A stretch of DNA of 64,000 bases, from positions 1-64,000 of the forward strand of contig NZ_CP132957.1 of assembly GCF_030863805.1 (NCBI RefSeq), written 5' to 3'. The position numbers and the translations under genes were made by a program. The notes under the pieces were generated by a model that searched no databases, was not told where the DNA came from, and was given only the letters and a program-made list of their open reading frames with translations. The DNA is from Kineothrix sp. MB12-C1 (GTDB lineage: Bacteria > Bacillota > Clostridia > Lachnospirales > Lachnospiraceae). The first letter of the stretch is position 1, and every line of letters begins with the position of its first letter. This document shows, piece after piece, positions 30,121-37,072 of this stretch.

Positions 30121-30150
30121 ACTGAACTGCTCGTAAAAAGTCTTTTTATT
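30096..30150. terminator. Probable bidirectional terminator after the helicase gene
   Basis: AAAAAGACT (30096-30104, inside the last helicase codons) pairs with AGTCTTTTT (30139-30147). It lies between the convergent helicase and DUF1292 genes. The loop is long, so this is less certain than others. Confidence 0.5.
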
Positions 30151-30166
30151 CTATGGGAAATTTATA

Positions 30167-30502
30167 TTATTCTACAACTTCATCAAATTCTACATTGTCC
30201 AAATATTCATCAAATGCATCGGCAACAATTTCATATTCTTCATCGGATTCAATGAATGAAAGTTCCGGTTCTGCATTTTCATCATCCTTATCTTCGATGT
30301 AACGATAGAACCATACTTCTCCATCTGTATTCTTTCCGTTTTCATCTAACGGTAAAAGAACAATATAATCTTTTTCCTGCACTTCAAGAATTGTAATAAC
30401 CGCACAGACAACATGGGAACCGTCTTCTAAGTCTAGTTCGACAGTTATTTCCTCATCATCAAATTCTTCGCCTTCTACCTGGCTGTTCCGTTCTTTTTCC
30501 AT
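30167..30502 (-). CDS. DUF1292 domain-containing protein
   Basis: This is a small acidic protein of 111 residues. The core EEITVELDLEDGSHVVCAVI, then VQEKDYIVLLPLDENGK, then EVWFYRYIEDKD and YEIVADAFDEYL match DUF1292, common in Firmicutes and often encoded near yrrK/ruvX. AAAGGAG precedes the ATG at 30502. Longer reading upstream would add a non-family, hydrophobic extension and is rejected. Function is unknown. It is encoded opposite to both neighbours. Confidence 0.88.
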   Translation of the reverse strand: MEKERNSQVEGEEFDDEEITVELDLEDGSHVVCAVITILEVQEKDYIVLLPLDENGKNTDGEVWFYRYIEDKDDENAEPELSFIESDEEYEIVADAFDEYLDNVEFDEVVE

Positions 30503-30702
30503 AAAAACTCCTTTCTTTTCCGGTAGTTCAGATTTTATTAACATTGATAGCATGTTATATGTCTTTATTGTACTAGTGCACCAAACATTAATCAATAATT
30601 TTTTCCGTATTTTTACACATAAAAAATTTTTTATGATATACTTTAAAAATGACACAGGCAGAATATGCAGAAAAATGCGGATATTAGCGGATGGAGGAAA
30701 AT

Positions 30703-32628
30703 ATGTATACAATTGACAGAAATGCAATAGGCAGACCGTATCCGTTAGGAGTGACAATAGAGAATAATCGTACTTATTTTTCGGTTGCTATGAAAAGTGA
30801 GATGGAGTGTGAAACATTTTGTACGATAAAAATGTAAAAGAAGAGACGAGAATTCCTTTTGACAGGATAAATAAATTCGGCTCTATATTTTGTATGGTAA
30901 TTAAAAACCTGGATGCTAAAAGATATGAGTATAATTTTTATGATGGAGGACGTATTGTTACAGATCCCTATGCCAAAGTCATCTGTGGCCATTCTAAATG
31001 GGGAACTTGTGATGAGGTGCTCAGAGGTGGATTTCTCATAGATTCTTATGACTGGGAGGAAGATGTTCTTTGAAGATTCCTTATTCAAACAGCATCTTGT
31101 ACTGTTTGAATGTGCGGGCCTTCACGAAGCATAGGTCATCGGGAATCGCTCATAAAGGAACTTATCAGGGCCTTATAGAAAAAATTCCTCATTTAAAAGA
31201 ACTCGGCATTACGGCGGTGGAACTAATGCCTGCTTATGAATTTAATGAGGTGAGAAGTAAAGAGGAGCGTGTCTATTCTTCTCAGGCAGCTACAATGGAA
31301 GAAGCGATACAAAGACTTGCCCTTCCTATGGAAGGCTTGAAAGAAGAAGGCTCCGAAAAGAAGAACGATATAATTGCTGGGGATATATAGAAGGCTATTA
31401 TTTTGCTCCCAAAGCAGCATTTAGTTTTCATAAGGATGCTTCCATAGAAGTAAAGGATATGGTAAAGGAGCTGCACCGGAATGGAATAGAAGTGATTCTA
31501 CAATTCTATTTTCCGAAATCTGTAAAGCCGGGACTTATTCTGGATGCCATCAAATATTGGGTGTTGGAATATCACATTGATGGCGTACATCTAAAGGGGG
31601 AGAGAATTCCGCTTCATGTTATAGCCACAGATCCTTTACTTTGCGAGACTAAGATATTCTATGATTATTTTCCTTTCGATGATATTTATGGAACACAGGA
31701 ACCGGCATATAAAAATCTTGCCATTTATAAGGATGATTATATGTATGCGGCACGGCGTTTCTTAAAGGGTGATGATAATGCTCTTTCCTATTTTATGGAG
31801 TTACAGCGTCAGAACCCTTCTCGTCACGGTATCATTAATTATGTGACGAATTATTACGGGTTTACGTTGACCGATATGGTTTCCTACGATAGGAAGCATA
31901 ATGAAGACAATGGGGAAGACAATGAGGATGGGAATGATTATAACTTCACATGGAATTGTGGTGTCGAGGGAATTACGAGAAAGAAGACAGTTCAGGAGCT
32001 TCGCCTCAGACAGATAAAAAATGCGCTTGTTATGCTTTTTTCGGCCCAGGGAACTCCGCTTATTTATAGTGGAGATGAGCTGGGGAATACGAGATATGGG
32101 AACAATAATCCCTATTGTCAGGATAATGAGATTGGTTTTATAAAATGGAATATGACCGGAATGGGGAAGAAAATTTTTTCTTATATGAAGGAACTGATTG
32201 CGTTGAGAAGGCAACATCCGGTGCTTCGCAATGAGAAGGAATTTAAGATTCTCGATACGATGGGCTGCGGCTATCCCGATATTTCTTACCATGGAGAAGA
32301 AGCGTGGCGGCCGGATTTCGGAGGTCACAGCCGTTATGCAGGAGTGATGTACTGCGGATTCTATGGGAAAACTGCGGAAAAAAAAGATGACAATTTCTTT
32401 TATATCGCCTATAATATGTATTGGCTTCCCAGCACTTTCGCGCTTCCGAAGCTACCCAAAGATATGGAATGGTGTCTGCTTACGGATACGAGCGAAACCA
32501 GCAATAAAATAGAAGAAGAAATGCAGATACAGGGAGGAGCAAGACCGCGCATCGAAGTACCTCCGCGTACAGTTCATATTTACATTTCAAGACAAAAGAA
32601 AGGACGTCACATCAAAAAAGGCAGTTAG
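30703..32628 (+). CDS. GH13 isoamylase/GlgX-fold protein lacking catalytic residues, frameshifted in its N-terminal half
   Basis: The fold is clear: an N-terminal CBM48-like part (GRPYPLGVTIENNRTYFSVA), then YCLNVRAFTKHRSSGIAHKG and HLKELGITAVELMPAYEFNE, then FTLTDMVSYDRKHNEDNGED, WNCGVEG, and LFSAQGTPLIYSGDELGNT, all as in glycogen-debranching GlgX/TreX. However, region I reads VILQFYFPKS instead of D-x4-NH, region II DGVHLKG instead of DGFRxD, and region IV NYVTNYYGF instead of TAHDGF. The nucleophile and transition-state Asp are absent, and no clear general acid was seen. These sites lie in the uninterrupted frame 31459-32628. Three frameshifts affect only 30830-31390. GGAGG precedes the ATG at 30703. 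Confidence 0.82.
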
Positions 32629-32632
32629 AATT

Positions 32633-33163
32633 ATGAAAATATGGAAGCATTTTAAAACAATTACTTATCATAGATATCTTGTGATGAAAGGCTGCTTTCG
32701 AGTGGGCCTTTATTGGCAGGGATTGGTTCATGACTTGTCCAAGTATAGCCTCACAGAATTCCTTGTAGGGGCGAAATATTATCAAGGGGATAGAAGCCCG
32801 AACAATGCGGAGCGGGAAAATATCGGATATTCCAGCGCTTGGCTCCATCATAAGGGAAGAAATAAACACCACTATGAATACTGGCTTGACTATAGTACGA
32901 AGAATATTGCCGGAGGCATGGCACCGGCGCCTATGCCTAATCGCTATATTGTAGAGATGCTGATGGATCGTATTGCAGCGTGTAAAGTATACCGTAAAGG
33001 AAATTATACAGACCGGGCACCTCTCGAATATTATCTGAAAGGCAAGGATCCGGCACCGCTCCATGAGAAGACAAAGGTGCTATTAGAGAAGCTTCTTCAT
33101 ATGCTTGCGGAAAAGGGAGAAGCAGAAACATTCGCTTACATTAGAAAAAAGGTCTTAAATTAA
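32633..33163 (+). CDS. DUF5662 family protein
   Basis: This is an intact protein of 176 residues recalled as DUF5662, frequent in Lachnospiraceae. It reads MKIWKHFKTITYHRYLVMKG, then LVHDLSKYSLTEFLVGAKYY, WLHHKGRNKHHYEYW and PNRYIVEMLMDRIAACKVY. The conserved HD and HH/H residues suggest a metal site of HD-domain type, but this is inference. It starts 5 nt after the GH13-like gene, so the two are probably cotranscribed. The biochemical function is not known. Confidence 0.8.
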   Translation: MKIWKHFKTITYHRYLVMKGCFRVGLYWQGLVHDLSKYSLTEFLVGAKYYQGDRSPNNAERENIGYSSAWLHHKGRNKHHYEYWLDYSTKNIAGGMAPAPMPNRYIVEMLMDRIAACKVYRKGNYTDRAPLEYYLKGKDPAPLHEKTKVLLEKLLHMLAEKGEAETFAYIRKKVLN

Positions 33164-33231
33164 ACATTGAAAAAGTAACCCTTTATGAGATGGCACATAA
33201 AATAAAGCATATCATAAAGGAGTTGAAAAAT

Positions 33232-33573
33232 ATGAATTGTCTTATTTTATTACTTTTACTTTGTTGCTGTGGCAATAATAATGGTGTGGGCGGCGATACG
33301 GATTGGAACCGGAAACCTTGCGGACGAAATGATGACGTACGTAGAGGTAATGCAGGCTGCAATGATACAGGCCGTGGAAATGTTTCGGGCAACAGAGGCA
33401 GTACATGGGGATGCAGTGAGGATATTCCGGACAAAAAGCCTTGTGAAGATGATAGAGGGTCACGTCCGGAGCAGCGCTTTGATAACAGACAGATGAATGA
33501 ATTCTATGGTGATGATTTGCGCAGAGGATATAATCCCTATGCTCAGGGAACTACATGTGGATGTGAAGAGTAG
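33232..33573 (+). CDS. Small Cys/Gly/Asn-rich protein, unknown function
   Basis: This is a 113-residue protein that begins MNCLILLLLLCCCGNNNG, a short hydrophobic stretch with a Cys triplet. The rest is polar, rich in Gly, Asn, Arg and Asp with scattered Cys, and ends TTCGCEE. AAAGGAG precedes the ATG at 33232; the upstream ATG at 33190 lacks a ribosome binding site. The start resembles Cys-rich small proteins seen in related Clostridia. A lipoprotein or spore-associated role is possible but not shown. It is followed by a strong terminator. Confidence 0.6.
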   Translation: MNCLILLLLLCCCGNNNGVGGDTDWNRKPCGRNDDVRRGNAGCNDTGRGNVSGNRGSTWGCSEDIPDKKPCEDDRGSRPEQRFDNRQMNEFYGDDLRRGYNPYAQGTTCGCEE

Positions 33574-33602
33574 CCTTGTTCGAAGGAAATAAAGTAAAAG
33601 TG

Positions 33603-33631
33603 AAAATCCGGGACGGTGTCTCGGATTTTTC
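33603..33631 (+). terminator. Rho-independent terminator after the Cys-rich protein gene
   Basis: AAATCCGGGA pairs with TCTCGGATTT around a short CGGTG loop and is followed by TTT. Confidence 0.8.
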
Positions 33632-33652
33632 ATATCATAGGGAGTTCCTTCC

Positions 33653-33681
33653 TTGACGAATTCTTGCCGCAATGCTACACT
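33653..33681 (+). promoter_or_regulatory. Sigma-A promoter of trpS
   Basis: TTGACG at 33653-33658, a 17-nt spacer and TACACT at 33676-33681 lie 47 nt before the trpS start. No T-box or attenuator is present in this short leader. Confidence 0.7.
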
Positions 33682-33727
33682 TATTACATTCGAAAAATGC
33701 ATATACTTAAACTTTGGAGGCAATATC

Positions 33728-34732
33728 ATGATAGATGGTAAAAAGATACTTTTCAGCGGAATGCAGGCAACGGGAACCTTGACTCTCGGTAATTATCTGG
33801 GTGCACTTAAGAATTGGGTGACCTTAAGCGACGAATATGAATGTTTTTATTCCGTTGTAGACTTACATTCCATAACAGTCCGCCAGGACCCGGCGGAGCT
33901 TCGCAAAAGAGCGAGGAACTTACTGACCTTATACATTGCGGCAGGTTTGGATCCGAAGAAGAATTGTATTTACTATCAATCTCATGTATCCGGACATACA
34001 GAACTTTCATGGATATTGAATTGTTTTACTTATATGGGTGAGCTGAACCGCATGACACAGTTCAAAGACAAGTCTTCCAAACATGCGGATAATATCAATG
34101 CCGGCCTTTTCACTTATCCGGTACTTATGGCTGCTGATATTTTATTATATCAGTCGGATGTAGTTCCTGTTGGAAAGGATCAATTACAGCATTTGGAAAT
34201 CACAAGAGATATCGCACAACGCTTTAATGCGATTTACGGAGATGTATTCACCGTTCCGGAGCCTTATATCGGCAAATCGGGCGCTAAAATTATGAGTCTG
34301 CAAGATCCGGTTAAGAAAATGTCCAAATCCGATGAGAATCCTAATGCGAGTATTTATTTGATGGACGATCCGGATACGATTATCCGCAAATTCAAGCGAG
34401 CGGTAACGGATTCGGAAGGGGCTGTAAGATATAGGGAGGAACAGCCGGGTATTCGTAATCTTATCGATATTTATTCCACATGTACCGGAAAGAGCGCAGA
34501 GGAAGTGGAGAAGGAGTTCGACGGCAAGGGATACGGCGATTTCAAGCTTGCGGTAGGCGAATCCGTAGTGAGTGTGTTAAAGCCTGTGCAAGAATGTTAT
34601 CAGGAACTGCTTCAGGATAAAACATATATCGATGCCGTAATCAAAGAGAATGCGGATAAGGCGAATTATTATGCGACTAAGACCTTGCGTAAGGTTCAGA
34701 AAAAAGTAGGATTCCCTGAAAGAATCCGCTAA
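33728..34732 (+). CDS. trpS: Tryptophanyl-tRNA synthetase TrpS
   Basis: TrpS is a class I synthetase charging tRNA(Trp). The 334-residue product has ILFSGMQATGTLTLGNYLGA with TLGN as the HIGH motif, then FYSVVDLHSITV, MAADILLYQSDVVPVGKDQL, QHLEITRDIA and VKKMSKSDENPNA with the KMSKS loop. The ATG at 33728 follows GGAGG, 6 nt upstream. The frame is intact. It has its own promoter. The next gene follows after 13 nt and may be cotranscribed. Confidence 0.96.
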   Translation: MIDGKKILFSGMQATGTLTLGNYLGALKNWVTLSDEYECFYSVVDLHSITVRQDPAELRKRARNLLTLYIAAGLDPKKNCIYYQSHVSGHTELSWILNCFTYMGELNRMTQFKDKSSKHADNINAGLFTYPVLMAADILLYQSDVVPVGKDQLQHLEITRDIAQRFNAIYGDVFTVPEPYIGKSGAKIMSLQDPVKKMSKSDENPNASIYLMDDPDTIIRKFKRAVTDSEGAVRYREEQPGIRNLIDIYSTCTGKSAEEVEKEFDGKGYGDFKLAVGESVVSVLKPVQECYQELLQDKTYIDAVIKENADKANYYATKTLRKVQKKVGFPERIR

Positions 34733-34745
34733 ATAAAACGCAATT

Positions 34746-35492
34746 ATGGATGAAAAGCGATTTGAAGAAGCAAAAAATAAAATAATCGGTATCCAAAGAA
34801 GCCGCGCAGGAATCGGAACTTTACAGGAAAAAACGGTACATGCAGTTTTAAAGAATTATTATGCTCCGGACGAAACAACACATGAGATTGTGTTGGAGCA
34901 TTATGTTGCGGATATTTTCACGGGTAAGGAAATCATAGAGATCCAAAATGGGAATTTCAATAAAATACGTACGAAATTAGAGGTATTTTTGGAACGACAT
35001 CCGGTAACAGTCGTCTATCCGATTCCTCATACGAAGTGGCTTATTTGGATCGATGAAGAGACGGGAGAATTTTCGAAGAAGAGAAAGAGTCCGCGGACAG
35101 GCAGCGCTTATCAGGCATTTAAGGAACTCTACCGTATTAAATCCTACTTAAAGCATGGAAACCTGAAGTTTTGTTTTCCCTTAATGGATGTGGAGGAATA
35201 TCGCCTGTTAAACGGATGGAGTGCCGATAAAAAGAAGGGTTCTTGCCGCTATGACAGGATTCCGGTGGCCTTATTCGATGAAGTAATTATCGAAAGAAGG
35301 GAAGATTATCTGCAGTTTCTGCCTTATGAGCTTCCTGTTACTTTCACTTCAGCGGATTTGGTGCAAACGGCTAGGATTCCGCTAAAAACGGCTCATCTTG
35401 TTCTAAATATTCTTTATTTTATGGAGGTGGTAGAGCGGATCGGGAAAAGCGGCCGCTCTTATTTATATAAAATTGCCGATGATTTGTCTTGA
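34746..35492 (+). CDS. Uncharacterised protein, PD-(D/E)XK nuclease-like with C-terminal winged helix
   Basis: This is an intact 248-residue protein that I do not recognise as a named family. The N-terminal part has Glu28 (TLQEKTVHAVL), Asp56 (VADIFTGKEI) and the EIQ triad at 65-67, a spacing compatible with a PD-(D/E)XK nuclease core in which Lys is replaced by Gln. The C-terminal part, TSADLVQTARIPLKTAHLVL, then NILYFMEVVERIGKSGRSYL, looks like a winged helix-turn-helix. No good ribosome binding site is visible; it starts 13 nt after trpS. Nuclease activity is inference only. Confidence 0.6.
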   Translation: MDEKRFEEAKNKIIGIQRSRAGIGTLQEKTVHAVLKNYYAPDETTHEIVLEHYVADIFTGKEIIEIQNGNFNKIRTKLEVFLERHPVTVVYPIPHTKWLIWIDEETGEFSKKRKSPRTGSAYQAFKELYRIKSYLKHGNLKFCFPLMDVEEYRLLNGWSADKKKGSCRYDRIPVALFDEVIIERREDYLQFLPYELPVTFTSADLVQTARIPLKTAHLVLNILYFMEVVERIGKSGRSYLYKIADDLS

Positions 35493-35530
35493 GATGGAAG
35501 GGAACATTCGGGCAAAACAAGAAAAAATGA

Positions 35531-35559
35531 TGTGACTGTGAGGGTACTGAACAGTTACA
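35531..35559. repeat. Dispersed intercistronic hairpin element, copy 3
   Basis: TGTGACTG and CAGTTACA arms (one G-T pair) flank the 13-nt loop TGAGGGTACTGAA, nearly identical to the loop at 574-586. It lies between the nuclease-like gene and miaB. Confidence 0.7.
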
Positions 35560-35608
35560 AAATGATTATGATATACGTCAGAAATTAGAAGAGGAGTAAG
35601 AGATTTTT

Positions 35609-37015
35609 ATGACACAACAGACAGAAAAGGACCGCCAGTTTCTCTTTATAGAACAAGCGAAGGAATATGTGGATAAACTGGCAGAGCAGCTTGGGAGAAG
35701 ACCTCTCTGCAATGTAACAACATTTGGTTGTCAGATGAATGCCAGGGACTCTGAAAAATTGTCCGGTATTTTAGAGCAAGTAGGCTATGAGCTGGTGGAT
35801 ACGGAAGATGCCGACTTTGTTATTTACAATACATGTACTGTTCGGGATAATGCGAATCAGAGAGTGTATGGGCGGCTTGGATTTTTAAATAGCATGAAAA
35901 AGAAGAAGCCTCATATGAAAATTGCGTTATGCGGGTGCATGATGCAGGAAGACTTAGTGATCGAAAAGATTAAGAAGAGTTACCGTTTTGTAGATTTGAT
36001 TTTCGGCACTCATAATATTTTTAAATTTGCGGAACTATTGTGTACGATGTTTGAATCTGACGATATGGTAATCGATATATGGAAAGATACGGATCAGATT
36101 GTAGAAGATTTGCCGGTGGAACGAAAATACTCGTTTAAATCGGGGATTAATATTATGTTCGGCTGCAATAATTTCTGCAGCTATTGTATTGTTCCTTATG
36201 TAAGGGGAAGAGAACGAAGCCGTAATCCGAAGGATATTATAAGGGAAATAGAGAATCTGGCGGCCGATGGCGTAGTAGAAATTATGTTGCTCGGACAGAA
36301 TGTAAACTCATATGGAAAAACGTTAGAGGAACCGATGAGTTTTGCTCAACTTCTTCGCGAAGTGGAGAAAGTGGATGGTATTGAGAGAATCCGTTTTATG
36401 ACCTCTCACCCTAAGGATTTATCGGAGGAATTGATTCAGGTAATGAAGGAGTCCAAGAAGATATGTCGTCATCTTCACCTTCCTCTCCAATCGGGTTCCA
36501 CCCGTATACTAGATGCGATGAATCGCCGTTATACGAAGGAACAATATCTTGCGATAGCGGAGAAGATAAGAAAAGAAATTCCTGATATGGCCATTACGAC
36601 GGATATTATTGTCGGTTTCCCGGGAGAGACACTTGCGGATGTGGAAGAGACGATAGAGGTAGTGAAAAGAGTGAAGTATGATAACGCCTTTACCTTTATT
36701 TATTCCAAGCGCACAGGAACACCTGCCGCAGCGATGGATAATCAAGTATCACAGGAAGTGGTAAAAGAAGGATTCGATAAGCTTTTAAAAATTGTACAGG
36801 AAACGGCGAGAGAGCGTGCGAGTATGTTGGAGGGGCTTACAGTCTCTGCATTGGTGGAAGAAATAAACGAACAGGATTCCTCCCTCGTAACAGGAAGACT
36901 TTCGAATAATACGATCGTACATTTTCCGGGCAATCAATCTTTCATCGGGAAAATTATGAATGTGAAATTAAAAGAATGCCGCGGTTTTTATTATACAGGG
37001 GAATTGGTTGATTGA
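35609..37015 (+). CDS. miaB: tRNA-2-methylthio-N6-isopentenyladenosine synthase MiaB
   Basis: MiaB is a radical-SAM enzyme that adds a methylthio group to i6A37 of tRNA. The 468-residue product has the N-terminal UPF0004 domain (VTTFGCQMNARDSEKL, YNTCTVRDNANQRVYGRLG, ALCGCMMQ) whose three Cys bind the auxiliary cluster. The radical-SAM CNNFCSYCIVPYVRGRE motif follows, and a C-terminal TRAM domain comes after SMLEGLTVSALVEE. ATG 35609 follows GAGGAG. Its substrate is made by MiaA, encoded four genes downstream in the same unit. Confidence 0.97.
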   Translation: MTQQTEKDRQFLFIEQAKEYVDKLAEQLGRRPLCNVTTFGCQMNARDSEKLSGILEQVGYELVDTEDADFVIYNTCTVRDNANQRVYGRLGFLNSMKKKKPHMKIALCGCMMQEDLVIEKIKKSYRFVDLIFGTHNIFKFAELLCTMFESDDMVIDIWKDTDQIVEDLPVERKYSFKSGINIMFGCNNFCSYCIVPYVRGRERSRNPKDIIREIENLAADGVVEIMLLGQNVNSYGKTLEEPMSFAQLLREVEKVDGIERIRFMTSHPKDLSEELIQVMKESKKICRHLHLPLQSGSTRILDAMNRRYTKEQYLAIAEKIRKEIPDMAITTDIIVGFPGETLADVEETIEVVKRVKYDNAFTFIYSKRTGTPAAAMDNQVSQEVVKEGFDKLLKIVQETARERASMLEGLTVSALVEEINEQDSSLVTGRLSNNTIVHFPGNQSFIGKIMNVKLKECRGFYYTGELVD

Positions 37016-37021
37016 TAATGA

Positions 37022-37037
37022 GTAACTGTTCAGTTAC
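37022..37037. repeat. Short palindrome related to the dispersed hairpin, copy 4
   Basis: GTAACTG and CAGTTAC arms are separated by only TT, in the miaB-mutS junction. The arms match copies 1-3 exactly, as if the 13-nt loop had been lost. Confidence 0.6.
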
Positions 37038-37072
37038 GCTAATAAACTTATGAGAAACAGAGGGGAAGAAAA

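Noticed and set aside
30503-30757. A longer DUF1292 protein with hydrophobic N-terminus
   Set aside because: The extension lies beyond a good ribosome binding site and start codon at 30502 and is unlike family members.
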